From: JAGQIB01 sp041393395
Lineage (GTDB): Bacteria > ARS69
DNA length: 64,000 bases
Assembly (NCBI GenBank): GCA_041393395.1
Contig: JAWKKG010000007.1
Span: 248,001-312,000, forward strand
Direction: 5' to 3'
In this document: positions 36,804 through 45,360 of the stretch, in pieces
Layout of the letters: the number at the start of each line of letters is the position of its first letter
Position numbering within the stretch: position 1 is the stretch's first letter
Notes under the pieces: generated by a model
The model's database searches: none
What the model was told of the DNA's origin: nothing
What the model saw: only the letters and a program-made list of their open reading frames with translations
Position numbers and translations under genes: made by a program

Positions 36804-37670
36804 ATGACGAACTTCGGGGGAGTCCCGACCCGCTCCGGGGGCGATCCCGTGCGGGCGGAAGTCGTGTTCCTGCCCGCCCCGTTCGAGGGCAGCGTTTCCT
36901 ACGGGGGCGGAACCTCGCGCGGACCGGAGGCGATCCTGGAGGCGTCCTGCCAGGTCGAGACGCGCGACGAGGAGACCGGGATCCGGCTGGAGGATCTGTC
37001 GTACGCCGTCCTGCCGGCCGTCGAGGCCGCCGGCGAGGATCCCGTCGCCTACTCGGCCCGGCTCGAGGCCGCGGTGGCGCCGCTCGTCGCCCGGGGGGCG
37101 GTGCCGTTCGTGCTGGGAGGGGAGCACTCGGTCACGATCGGTCCGGTGCGGGCCGCCCGCAGGGCTCATGGGGAGGTCGGCCTCCTTTCCCTCGACGCCC
37201 ACGCGGACCTGCGGGACGCCTACGAGGGCTCGGACCACAGCCACGCCTGCGTCTGCCGGCGTCTCGTGGACGGGGGCGGGGTCACCATCGTGGGGGTTCG
37301 CAGTTATTCCGCAGAAGAAGCGGCTTTCGCTGCCGATAACAGGAAGGTCTCGCTGATCTCCGCGCGCGAAGCGGGGGCGGCGGGATTCTCCCCGGCCGCG
37401 CTGGTGGCGACGTTGCCAGCCAAGGTCTGGGTCACGTTCGACGTCGACGGTCTCGATCCCTCGATCATTCCGGCGACGGGGACGCCCGAGCCCGGCGGCC
37501 TGACGTGGTGGGGAGCGCTCGATTTGCTGCGCGAGGTGTTCGCGCGCCGCACGGTCGTGGGAATGGACGTCGTGGAGCTCGCGCCCGCCGCGGGGTCGCA
37601 CGTCTCCGAATTCGCGACCGCGCGCTTGGTGGCGAAGATGCTCTCGTACCGGGAGCTGGCGAAGGGATAG
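36804..37670 (+). CDS. speB: Agmatinase/arginase-family ureohydrolase
   Basis: 288 aa, the normal length of agmatinases. The binuclear manganese motifs are complete: GGEHSVT near residue 95, SLDAHADLRDAYEG near 122, HSHACVCRR and FDVDGLDPSIIPATGTPEPGG near 215. The late VVGMDVVELAP motif is present. The family hydrolyses agmatine, arginine or a related guanidino compound to release urea in the cytosol. SpeB is the most likely match, but guanidinobutyrase or formimidoylglutamase cannot be excluded. GAAAGGA 8 bases before the ATG supports the start. The next gene follows after 2 bases. Confidence 0.88.
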   Translation: MTNFGGVPTRSGGDPVRAEVVFLPAPFEGSVSYGGGTSRGPEAILEASCQVETRDEETGIRLEDLSYAVLPAVEAAGEDPVAYSARLEAAVAPLVARGAVPFVLGGEHSVTIGPVRAARRAHGEVGLLSLDAHADLRDAYEGSDHSHACVCRRLVDGGGVTIVGVRSYSAEEAAFAADNRKVSLISAREAGAAGFSPAALVATLPAKVWVTFDVDGLDPSIIPATGTPEPGGLTWWGALDLLREVFARRTVVGMDVVELAPAAGSHVSEFATARLVAKMLSYRELAKG

Positions 37671-37672
37671 GC

Positions 37673-38467
37673 ATGATGGACCGGAGGCTGATCGGACTCG
37701 GTGTCGCGCTCGTGGCGACGTTCGCGCTCGCGTCGCTGGCGCGGGCGGAACGCGCGATGCTCGGACGTTACTCGCCGATCGCGGTGGAGCCTTCGGCGCG
37801 GGTCGTGTGGACGAACCCGGCGAACGCGATCCTGAGCGCGGGTTCCTCCGTCCTTTGCGAAGCCGTCTGGGAGGACGGCTGGTCGTCCGGGCTCGAGCCG
37901 GGCGAGGTGACGACGCTCAACCTCGCCGCCGGCACCGACCGCGCGACGTACGGATTCCAGAAGAACCTCGGCGACGTGCCCGGCCGTCCGGACTGGACGT
38001 TCGCGATCTCGGCGCCGCGCGCGATCGGTCGCCGATCGTCGATCGGTCTCGGGTTCGAGTACCGCCGCGGCGAAGACTCCGGCCTCGACGGCACGTTCGG
38101 CTGGACCTCGTTCCTTTCGCGCGACTTCCGCGTCGCGGCCACGGTGGAGAACGTCTTCGAGACCGTGGATGGCGCACCTCGCACGGGGAACGGCGGCGCC
38201 GCCTGGCAGCGCTCCGGGCTCGGCTACCTCTCCTGGGATTCCGTCTGGCGAGACGGCGAGAACCCGATCTCGTGGGTCGGTGTGGGCATCGACCGTCTCC
38301 GTGTGGCGCGCCTTTCCTTCCACACGACACTGGACGGCGACTGGACGGCCTTCGTCTCGATCGGCAACCGCCAGGCCCTCGGGGGTGGCGTCCGCGAGGT
38401 GGACGAGCGACGCGCGGCTCGGTTCGCGAGCTGGGACTGGCGACCGGCGCCGAACCGGACGCCCTGA
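37673..38467 (+). CDS. Exported protein, probable outer-membrane barrel
   Basis: 264 aa. Signal peptide (LIGLGVALVATFALASLARA, cleavage near 25) followed by alternating strands such as SSIGLGFEYRRGEDSGLDGT, RDFRVAATVENVFETVD, ISWVGVGIDRLRVARLSFHT and DWTAFVSIGNRQALGGG. The pattern fits a small outer-membrane barrel of the PorV/transport-associated or OmpA-like kind; it does not end in an aromatic strand, so the fold is tentative. No family recognised. The ATG lies 2 bases after the ureohydrolase stop (ATGATG), so the pair is probably co-transcribed although no functional link is evident. Confidence 0.65.
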   Translation: MMDRRLIGLGVALVATFALASLARAERAMLGRYSPIAVEPSARVVWTNPANAILSAGSSVLCEAVWEDGWSSGLEPGEVTTLNLAAGTDRATYGFQKNLGDVPGRPDWTFAISAPRAIGRRSSIGLGFEYRRGEDSGLDGTFGWTSFLSRDFRVAATVENVFETVDGAPRTGNGGAAWQRSGLGYLSWDSVWRDGENPISWVGVGIDRLRVARLSFHTTLDGDWTAFVSIGNRQALGGGVREVDERRAARFASWDWRPAPNRTP

Positions 38468-38596
38468 TCCGTCGCGACTCCCCGCCGCGGAGGCGCCGCC
38501 GGCCGCGTTGACGGCGTGCTCCCCCGCAGCCTACGATGATCGGATGGCCGATCGGCGCGGAACGCGCGGAATGGCATCTTCAGCTCCGGGGAAGGC

Positions 38597-39610
38597 ATGA
38601 TTCGAGTCGCGGTCATCGGCTTCGGCTACTGGGGCCCGAACTTCGTCCGCGTGCTGGCCGGCCTGCCCGACTGCCGGCTGCTCGGGGTGGTCGACGCGCG
38701 CGAGGAAGCGCTCGACGCCGCGCGCGCGATGTATCCCGGACTGCAGACCTTCCGCTCGCTGGACGAGCTCCTCGCGGCCGGGCCCGACGCCGTGGTGGTC
38801 GCGACGCCGGCCTCCACGCACTTCGCGATCGCGAATCGCCTGCTGGACGAGGGTCTCGACGTCCTCGTGGAGAAGCCGCTTGCGCTCTCCGCCGCCGACG
38901 GCCGCAAGCTCGCGGCGAAGGCGAAGGAGAAGCGACGTGTCCTCATGGTGGGGCACCTGCTGGAGTTCCATCCCGGACTGATGCAGTTCCGGGAGATGGT
39001 CCGTTCCGGCGAGCTCGGGGACCTCTACTACCTGTACACGACGCGAGTGAATCTCGGAAAGGTGCGCGCCGCCGAGAGCGCGCTGTGGGACCTCGCGCCG
39101 CACGACATCTCCGTCATCCGGTTCCTCACGGACGCGAAGCCCTTGCACGTCTCCGCGCAGGGAGGCACGTACCTGCGGCCCGGCCTCGAGGACGTCGTGT
39201 TCGCGACGATCACGTTCGAGGGCGGCATCGTGGCGAACGTGCACGTGAGCTGGCTCGATCCGCACAAGGTGCGGCGCGTGACCGTGGTCGGGAATCGCCG
39301 CATGGCGGTGTTCGACGACATGGAGCCCTCCGAGAAGATCCGCATCATCGACAAGGGCATCGACACCACCGAGCACTACGAGAGCTTCCACGACGCGATC
39401 TCGGAGCGCATCGGCGACATCCGGATTCCCCCGCTGAAGCTCGGGGAACCGCTGAAGGCCGAGGCGCAGCACTTCCTGGACTGCGTGCGCGACCGGAAGA
39501 ACCCCCGCACGGACGCCGCGAACGGGATCCGCGTGCTCGAGGTGCTCGAGGCGATCGAGCGCTCGATCCGCTCCAACGGTGCGGCCGTGCCCATCGAGGA
39601 AACGCCATGA
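38597..39610 (+). CDS. Gfo/Idh/MocA-family sugar-nucleotide oxidoreductase, WlbA-like
   Basis: 337 aa. Rossmann motif VAVIGFGYWGPNFVRVLAGL at the N-terminus, then VVVATPASTHFAIANRLLDE and VLVEKPLALS (the conserved E-K-P catalytic Lys). YLYTTRVNLGKVRAAESALW and DLAPHDISVIRFL carry the conserved His-Asp. This set matches the WlbA/WbpB-type branch that oxidises the C3 hydroxyl of UDP-N-acetylglucosaminuronate. The acetyltransferase that acts two steps later in that pathway is the next gene, joined by ATGA overlap, which supports the assignment. GGGGAAGG precedes the ATG. The 129-base gap upstream has no recognised promoter. Confidence 0.9.
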   Translation: MIRVAVIGFGYWGPNFVRVLAGLPDCRLLGVVDAREEALDAARAMYPGLQTFRSLDELLAAGPDAVVVATPASTHFAIANRLLDEGLDVLVEKPLALSAADGRKLAAKAKEKRRVLMVGHLLEFHPGLMQFREMVRSGELGDLYYLYTTRVNLGKVRAAESALWDLAPHDISVIRFLTDAKPLHVSAQGGTYLRPGLEDVVFATITFEGGIVANVHVSWLDPHKVRRVTVVGNRRMAVFDDMEPSEKIRIIDKGIDTTEHYESFHDAISERIGDIRIPPLKLGEPLKAEAQHFLDCVRDRKNPRTDAANGIRVLEVLEAIERSIRSNGAAVPIEETP

Positions 39611-40239
39611 GCGGCGACGGACCCATCATTCACCCTACGGCCGACGTCGATTCGCGCGCGGTCATCGGCCCGCGCACGCGCATCTGGAACAACGTCCAGA
39701 TTCGTGAGAAGGCGGTCATCGGCAGCGACTGCATCGTGGGCAAGAGCGTGTACATCGACCACACGGTGCGGGTGGGCGATCGCGTGAAGATCCAGAACGG
39801 CGTCTCGATCTACCACGGCGTCACCGTGGAGGACGACGTCTTCCTCGGCCCGCACATGACGTTCACGAACGATCTCTACCCGCGGGCGTTCGACCCGGAG
39901 TGGCACGTCGTGCCCACGCTCGTCCGGCGCGGCGCCTCCGTGGGCGCGAACGTCACGATCGTGTGCGGCGTGACGCTCGGCGAGTACTGCATGATCGGCG
40001 CGGGCGCCGTCGTCACGCGCGACGTTCCGCCGCACGCGCTCGTCATCGGCAATCCCGGCGCGATCGTCGGTTACGTGTCCCGCCTGGGCCGCGTGGTCGA
40101 GGAGATCGGTCGCAAGGCGGGGCGGATCCAGGTCCGCGCGCCGCAGACCGGTGAGGAGCTCGAGATCCCCGAGGAGGACTGGGCGCGCATCGATCCCGCG
40201 CGCGCGATCCGTCCCCGCCGCGACGACGCCAAGCGGTAG
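39607..40239 (+). CDS. Left-handed beta-helix N-acetyltransferase, WlbB/WbpD-like
   Basis: 210 aa. Hexapeptide repeats make a left-handed beta-helix: IHPTADVDSRAVIGPRTRIW, IGSDCIVGKSVYIDHTVRVG, VFLGPHMTFTNDLYPRAF (the loop with N-D-x-x-P-R of WlbB-type enzymes), GASVGANVTIVCGVTLGEYC and ALVIGNPGAIVGYVSRLG. These trimeric enzymes acetylate the 3-amino group of UDP-2-acetamido-3-amino-glucuronate, giving a diacetamido uronic acid for surface polysaccharides. A charged C-terminal tail of about 40 residues follows the helix. It overlaps the oxidoreductase gene by 4 bases, and the formyltransferase gene follows after 6. Confidence 0.88.
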   Translation: MSGDGPIIHPTADVDSRAVIGPRTRIWNNVQIREKAVIGSDCIVGKSVYIDHTVRVGDRVKIQNGVSIYHGVTVEDDVFLGPHMTFTNDLYPRAFDPEWHVVPTLVRRGASVGANVTIVCGVTLGEYCMIGAGAVVTRDVPPHALVIGNPGAIVGYVSRLGRVVEEIGRKAGRIQVRAPQTGEELEIPEEDWARIDPARAIRPRRDDAKR

Positions 40240-40245
40240 CGCGTC

Positions 40246-41181
40246 GTGCGCGTCGTCTTTCTCGGCAGCCAGGAAATCGGCGCACGGTGTCTGCGCGTGG
40301 TGCTCGACCAGGGCCACGACGTCGTCGGGGTGGGCACGTTCGATCCCGGTCCGCACGAGACCTGGCAGGACGACGTCGCGCGGATCGCGGACGAGGAGGG
40401 GTTGCCCCGTCTTCGCGGCCGACGTTTCCGGACGCGCGCCGCGATCGAGGAGCTGCGTGCGCTGCGGCCGGACATCCTGTTCGCGATCGGCTGGCGGTGG
40501 ATCCTGCCGCCGGAGGTGCTCGCGGTGCCGCCGCGCGGCTGCCTCGGGATCCACGGCTCGCTGCTGCCGCGACTGCGCGGCTTCGCGCCCGTGAACTGGG
40601 CCCTGATCCGCGACGAGCCGCGCACCGGCCCGTCGCTGTTCTACTTCGACGAGGGCACCGACACGGGCGATCTCGTGGGTCAGAATCCGTTCGACATCAC
40701 GGACGAGGACGACGCCGCGAGCGTGCGTGCGCGCCTCGCCGACGCTGCGGTCGAGCTGCTCGCCCGCCACTTGCCCGGTCTCGCCGACGGCACCGCGCCG
40801 CGCCTGCGGCAGCCGGAATCGGGGGAGACGTACGGACCGCAGCGCCGCCCCGACGACGGTGCGATCGACTGGACGCTCGAACCGCGCGCGCTCTTCAACT
40901 GGGTGCGTGGTCTCACGCGTCCGTATCCGGGCGCGTTCACGTCGCTGGGTGGCCGACGCGTCGTGGTGTGGAAGGTGCGCGTCGTCCCGGGGGAGGGGCC
41001 GGGTCCGGGCCGCGTCGCGTCGGCGACGGATCGGTGGCTCGTGGGCGCCGGCCGCGGGCAGGTCGAGATCCTCGACGCGGAGTACGCGGACGAAGGGGCG
41101 ACGAAGGATCTCTCGGCCCTGACGACCGAGGCGCGACGTCTCGGCGCGTTCGACGCGAAGCCACCGTCGGCCGCCGAGTAG
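40246..41181 (+). CDS. Formyltransferase-family enzyme, probably sugar N-formyltransferase
   Basis: 311 aa from a GTG. The 10-formyl-tetrahydrofolate-dependent core is clear: RVVFLGSQEIGARCLRVVLD, LGIHGSLLPRLRGFAPVNWA (catalytic His with the S-L-L-P-x-x-R-G motif), YFDEGTDTGDLVGQNPFDI (catalytic Asp), and the C-terminal domain WTLEPRALFNWVRGLTRPYP. This is the same family as Met-tRNA formyltransferase and the ArnA N-terminal half. Position after WlbA/WlbB-like genes, and no nearby def gene, favour action on a sugar nucleotide amino group. Met-tRNA formylation remains possible. It is convergent with the FemAB-like gene at 41222. Confidence 0.85.
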   Translation: MRVVFLGSQEIGARCLRVVLDQGHDVVGVGTFDPGPHETWQDDVARIADEEGLPRLRGRRFRTRAAIEELRALRPDILFAIGWRWILPPEVLAVPPRGCLGIHGSLLPRLRGFAPVNWALIRDEPRTGPSLFYFDEGTDTGDLVGQNPFDITDEDDAASVRARLADAAVELLARHLPGLADGTAPRLRQPESGETYGPQRRPDDGAIDWTLEPRALFNWVRGLTRPYPGAFTSLGGRRVVVWKVRVVPGEGPGPGRVASATDRWLVGAGRGQVEILDAEYADEGATKDLSALTTEARRLGAFDAKPPSAAE

Positions 41182-41221
41182 CGCTCACCGGCAGTGATGT
41201 CGGACCGGTGCGTGCGCGGAC

Positions 41222-42187
41222 TCAGTCGAGATCGAGCCGCCACGTCTCCCGCAGGTAGGGAAGTCCCCCGAAGCCTTCCTTGAATTCGGAGAGGCCCGGG
41301 TTCAGCTCGCCCCGGATCGACGACGTCCCGTAGTCCAGGAACTCGAACCCCTCGGCCGCGAGATCGAGCATCGCCCGCTCCGTGAGGAGGTTCGTGCAAC
41401 GCTCCGCTTCGTCGACGGCGCGTCGCGCCGTGTAGAAGCCGAGTGCGATGCGCGGCGTCGCGACGAACACGAGCTTCCCGCCCACGATCCGGCCGCCGTT
41501 CTCCGCGACCCACAGGCGGAAGTCGTCGGGACGCTTCGACGCGAGGTCGTGAAGCTCGGCCGCGGTGTGGGTCGGAGTCGCGTCGAGGCGCGCGCGGTCC
41601 TCCGCGAGTACGGTCCAGAACGCGTCGAGATCGCTGCGGTCGCCGCTGCGCACCGTGGTGCCGAGTCGTTCCGCCTTGCGCGCGCCCCGTCGCGAGGTGC
41701 CGCGGATCCGCGCGCGTACGGCCTCCTCGCCGCCGCGCAGGTCCGCGACGTGCGTGATCTCGCGTGCGGTGATCTTGCCGCCGGCCGCCGCGAGCGCGAA
41801 CTCGGCACCGTCGCCGTGGATGCGGTACGGCGCGGGCCGCGACGACAGCCACAACCGGCGGAACCCGCCTTCGCGGGCGTACGTCACGAGGGCGCCCAGC
41901 ACGTCGCGATGCGCGGCCGGTCCGATCGGCCCGGCCGCGATCCCGCCGAAGCTCCCGCCGTAGGGAGATCCGAGCACGCGACCGTCCGGCTCTTCCTCGG
42001 AGGCGGCGGGCAACACCGCGATCAGTCGATCGTCGCGACGGGCCTCCAGCCAGTGCAGGCGGAAACGACCCTCCGGGTGATACGACAGAAACGAGAGGCG
42101 GTGGAACAGGGTGCCGTCGGTCGGTCCGTCCAGGAACGCGTCCCATTCGCCCACGGCGTCGGCGCCCACGCGCTGGAAATGGATCAC
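41222..42187 (-). CDS. FemAB/GNAT-like acyltransferase
   Basis: 321 aa. IHFQRVGADAVGEWDAFLDG, GTLFHRLSFLSYHPEGRFRL and a second GNAT half with TRRGARKAERLGTTVR-like helix (positions ~160-180), WTVLAEDRARLDATPTHTAAEL, GGRIVGGKLVFVATPRIALG and FEFLDYGTSSIRGELNPGLSEFKEGFG match the duplicated GNAT fold of FemAB/BioF2-like proteins (Acetyltransf_6). Such proteins add an acyl or aminoacyl group to peptidoglycan, lipid or sugar intermediates, often in polysaccharide clusters. GTG start with GGGAG upstream. It lies 136 bases after the carbamoyltransferase gene on the same strand, and the cluster context suggests surface polymer modification. Confidence 0.82.
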   Translation of the reverse strand: MIHFQRVGADAVGEWDAFLDGPTDGTLFHRLSFLSYHPEGRFRLHWLEARRDDRLIAVLPAASEEEPDGRVLGSPYGGSFGGIAAGPIGPAAHRDVLGALVTYAREGGFRRLWLSSRPAPYRIHGDGAEFALAAAGGKITAREITHVADLRGGEEAVRARIRGTSRRGARKAERLGTTVRSGDRSDLDAFWTVLAEDRARLDATPTHTAAELHDLASKRPDDFRLWVAENGGRIVGGKLVFVATPRIALGFYTARRAVDEAERCTNLLTERAMLDLAAEGFEFLDYGTSSIRGELNPGLSEFKEGFGGLPYLRETWRLDLD

Positions 42188-42323
42188 GGAAGGTCACTCC
42201 CGGGCCTGGCCTCGAGGGTCCGGCGGCGCGCACCGCTCCGGCGCCGACGTTCCCGGGAGATTGCCCGGAGAACGGGCGAGTCGACAACCTCGGATCGACG
42301 CGCGAGCGCCGTCGGGACTCCGG

Positions 42324-44039
42324 TCACCCGCGGACCGAGGTGGGCTCGAGCGTCTTCGACGCCGGCTCGTGGTCCGCGCGGACCAGGTAGTGACCGATCG
42401 CGGCGTAGTCGGCGCCGAGCAGCCGGAACGTCCGCAGCGCGTCGCGAGGGGAGGACACGAGCGGTTCGTTCGGCAGGCGGAACGGGGCGGCGGCGAGCAG
42501 CGCCACTCCGGACCACTCCGCGAACTCCGTGAGCACGCGGTGAAGATCCGGATTCGTGCGTTCATCCACGACGTGCACGCGCACCTTGCCGCCGAAACCC
42601 ATGAGATCCGGGAAGCGATCCGGGAACGTGCCCACCGGCTCCACCGGAACCGGCTGGTTCCGGAGCACGGCCGGTTCGGCGTCGGCGTAGAAGAGATCCG
42701 CGAACGCCTCGCGAGTGCACATCGCGTGGTAGGCGCCCGACGGGAGCGCGAAACCGAGACGTCCCTTGCGGAGCGACTCGCCCTCGGGCGACCGGAGGAT
42801 CGCTCGGTTGCCGAGCCCCAGGTTGCCGATCTCGGCGGGGCCGTGGAAGCGCGCGATGGTGCGCCCCTCCGCGAGGATTCGGGCCACATCCTGATGGATG
42901 TCCTCGCGCAGGTGGTACTCGGCACTCTCGCGCGCGAGGATGCCGCCGATCGTCTCGTCCGTGTAGGAAATGCCCACGAACGGGCTCGGCAGATCTCCGT
43001 CCGGCAACGGCTGCGGTGCGGGCAGGAAGTCCGGGAGGCAAGCGGCGAACGCCGCCGCGAGCGGGAGGCCCGAGTCGCCGGGAGCCGGGGCGACGCGTAC
43101 GCCTCGGACCTCGGGCGCCTCGAGCACGGCACGCACCATCGACGGCAGCTCGAACAGGTCGCCGCCGAGCGCGAGTCGCTCGTGATCCGAGCGCACGTAC
43201 CAGTGCGTGCAGAACCGGCGCACCGCCTCGCCGGCGACCGTGAGCGCGCTCGCCGCGACGTCTTCCTTCCGCGCGGACGTGCGCACGCGGATGATCGTGG
43301 CGTTGCGCCCGAGCACGGACTCGTCGACGCGCACGAATCCTTCGTGGAACGTCACGTAGGGCGCGAGCTGTTCGTAGTGAAGGTGCGAGCCCCGCGCCGC
43401 GAGCTCCTCGAGTCGCACGAAACGATCCGGACCTTCCGGAACGGACAGCTGGTCCGCCACGCACTCCAGGAAGGCCAGGACCGACGCCGAGCCGGGATCG
43501 CCCGCGATCCGCTGCGGTCGTCCCTGCTCGAACGAGATGACCGACGCCCACATGCCGTCCGCGCCGCGATCCATGGTGATCGCGAGCGAGTCCGGACACC
43601 CGTTCGCGATCGAAGCGCCGACGGCATGCGCGAGGTGATGGTCGAGGAAGCGCACGGGGCACGAGATTCCGAACTCGGAACGAAGCGCTTCGTCGATGCG
43701 GCGGCGGCGGGCGGCGGCGAACGAGTCCCGGATCATGCGCCCGAGCGGCGCGGGCGACGGGATCGACTCGGACACGCGGACGAGCAGCGGCAGCCGACGT
43801 TCCCCGCCGACTCCTTCGGCGTACGTCGCGCTTTCGGTGGCGACCACGACCGCCCGGATGCGATCCGGCGGCAACGCGGTCGCGTGGAGCACCGTCTGGA
43901 CGGCCGCACGCGGAAGCCCCGCGACACCCGTCCGGCGCGAGATGCGGTCTTCTTCCGCAATCGCGAGGAGGGCGCCGTCCCGCAACAGTGCCGCCCCGCC
44001 GGACGGCCCGTCGTAGAGCCCGAGTACGATGTGGTCCAA
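42324..44039 (-). CDS. Carbamoyltransferase, NodU/CmcH family
   Basis: 571 aa, the usual length. N-terminal Kae1-like domain: IVLGLYDGPSGGAALLRDGA, IAEEDRISRRTG and the metal motif FLDHHLAHAVGASIAN with further ligands in AITMDRGADGMWASV. LALGGDLFELPSMVRA gives the nucleotide site. The C-terminal YrdC-like catalytic half has AEIGNLGLGNRAILRSPEGE, FALPSGAYHAMC and VHVVDERTNPDLHRVLTEF. The enzyme moves a carbamoyl group from carbamoyl phosphate to a sugar hydroxyl (as NodU does on Nod factors). TTG start preceded by GGAGGAG. It sits within the sugar cluster, 175 bases downstream of the aminotransferase gene. Confidence 0.9.
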   Translation of the reverse strand: MDHIVLGLYDGPSGGAALLRDGALLAIAEEDRISRRTGVAGLPRAAVQTVLHATALPPDRIRAVVVATESATYAEGVGGERRLPLLVRVSESIPSPAPLGRMIRDSFAAARRRRIDEALRSEFGISCPVRFLDHHLAHAVGASIANGCPDSLAITMDRGADGMWASVISFEQGRPQRIAGDPGSASVLAFLECVADQLSVPEGPDRFVRLEELAARGSHLHYEQLAPYVTFHEGFVRVDESVLGRNATIIRVRTSARKEDVAASALTVAGEAVRRFCTHWYVRSDHERLALGGDLFELPSMVRAVLEAPEVRGVRVAPAPGDSGLPLAAAFAACLPDFLPAPQPLPDGDLPSPFVGISYTDETIGGILARESAEYHLREDIHQDVARILAEGRTIARFHGPAEIGNLGLGNRAILRSPEGESLRKGRLGFALPSGAYHAMCTREAFADLFYADAEPAVLRNQPVPVEPVGTFPDRFPDLMGFGGKVRVHVVDERTNPDLHRVLTEFAEWSGVALLAAAPFRLPNEPLVSSPRDALRTFRLLGADYAAIGHYLVRADHEPASKTLEPTSVRG

Positions 44040-44214
44040 CGACTCCTCCGCGCGGCTGCAAGGCTCGATGTGGCGGCAATCGGTGAGGGACTCCCGCGGG
44101 TCGACATGCGCGATTCGGCCCGAGAAAACCGGGCCGGACCCCGATCTGCCGTTCCCTGCGGCGTTCCCGGAAGCGCGGATGAGAATGGTATCAGCCGTGC
44201 GGAAGAACCGTCAA

Positions 44215-45360
44215 TCAGGTGCTTTTGACACCGCTCCAGACCGTCCTTACGGCCTCTACGACCCGCGCCTGATCGGACTCGGGCAGGCCGCAGAACAGCG
44301 GGAGCGCCACGGAGCGATCCGCGGCCTCCTCCGTGAAGGGGAGGCTCCGGTCGCCGAATCGCTCCCGGAAGTACGGCTGTCGGTGCACCGCGTACGTCCC
44401 GACGCGCGTGGAGACGCCGAGTCGCGCGAGCTCCTCCATGAACGTCGCGGGGGAAACGGGCGAGTCGGCCTCGAGCACGACCACGTAGCTCTGGTACGAG
44501 TGCCGCCAGCCCGCGCGTCGGGGGGGCAGACGCAGACCTTCGAGGTCCGCGAAGGCGGCATCGTAGCGCGCGGCGATCTTCTCGCGCTCCGCGACGAATG
44601 CCTCGAGACGCTCGAGCTGCACGCGCGCGACGGCGGCCTGGATGTCCGAAAGCCGGTAGTTGTAGCCGAGGCGGACGTACTCGGCGTGCGTGGGGGCCGG
44701 TCCTTCCGCGTGCCGCCGCCCCGCGTCGCGATCGGCGCCGTGCGTGCGCAGGCTCCCCACGAGTTCGGCGAGCTTCGTGTCGCGGGTCGTGAGGACGCCG
44801 CCCTCGCCGCACGTGACGACCTTGCGCGCGTGGAGCGAGAACACCGCGACGTCGCCGAAGGCGCCGGCCATCCGGTCGTCGACGCGGGTCCCGATCGCGC
44901 AGGCCGCGTCTTCCACGAGGGAGACCCCGTGGCGGGCGGCGATCTCCTCGAGTCGCACGATGTCGCAGGGGAAACCGAACAGGTGCACGCCGATGATCGC
45001 GCGCGTGCGCGGCGTGATCGCGGCCTCCACCGCCTCCGGATCCACGTTCAGCGTGCCGGGTTCGATGTCCACGACCACGGGAACCGCGCCTTCGTAGAGC
45101 ACCGCGTTCGCCGTGGCGGGAAACGTGTACGACGGCAGGATCACCTCGTCGCCCGGCTTCACGCCGCACGCGATCACCGCGAGGTGCAGTCCGGTCGTGC
45201 ACGAGGAGACGGAGATCGCGTGCGGCACGCCGACCGCCGTCGCGAACTCGTCCTCGAAGCGCGCGCAGGTCGGTCCCTGCGCGACCCAGCCGGAGCGCAG
45301 CACCTCGGCGACGGCGGCCTCCTCCTCGGGCCCGAACCAGGGCTTCGCGAGCGGGATCAA
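44215..45360 (-). CDS. DegT/DnrJ/EryC1-family sugar aminotransferase
   Basis: 381 aa. PLP-dependent fold type I: LIPLAKPWFGPEEEAAVAEV, SGWVAQGPTCARFEDEFA, SVSSCTTGLHLAVIACGVKP, ILPSYTFPATANAVLYEG, VSLVEDAACAIGT (Asp that binds PLP nitrogen) and VAVFSLHARKVVTCGEGGVL with the Lys that forms the Schiff base. LGYNYRLSDIQAAVARVQLE follows. Such enzymes aminate a keto sugar nucleotide at C3 or C4. It may supply the WlbC step between the WlbA- and WlbB-like enzymes on the opposite strand, which lack an adjacent aminotransferase. The TTG start overlaps the stop of the epimerase gene (TTGA). Confidence 0.92.
   Translation of the reverse strand: MIPLAKPWFGPEEEAAVAEVLRSGWVAQGPTCARFEDEFATAVGVPHAISVSSCTTGLHLAVIACGVKPGDEVILPSYTFPATANAVLYEGAVPVVVDIEPGTLNVDPEAVEAAITPRTRAIIGVHLFGFPCDIVRLEEIAARHGVSLVEDAACAIGTRVDDRMAGAFGDVAVFSLHARKVVTCGEGGVLTTRDTKLAELVGSLRTHGADRDAGRRHAEGPAPTHAEYVRLGYNYRLSDIQAAVARVQLERLEAFVAEREKIAARYDAAFADLEGLRLPPRRAGWRHSYQSYVVVLEADSPVSPATFMEELARLGVSTRVGTYAVHRQPYFRERFGDRSLPFTEEAADRSVALPLFCGLPESDQARVVEAVRTVWSGVKST

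Noticed and set aside
41182..41221. Terminator between convergent formyltransferase and FemAB-like genes
   Set aside because: Only a 6-bp CACCGG/CCGGTG stem with a 13-base loop and no T-run.
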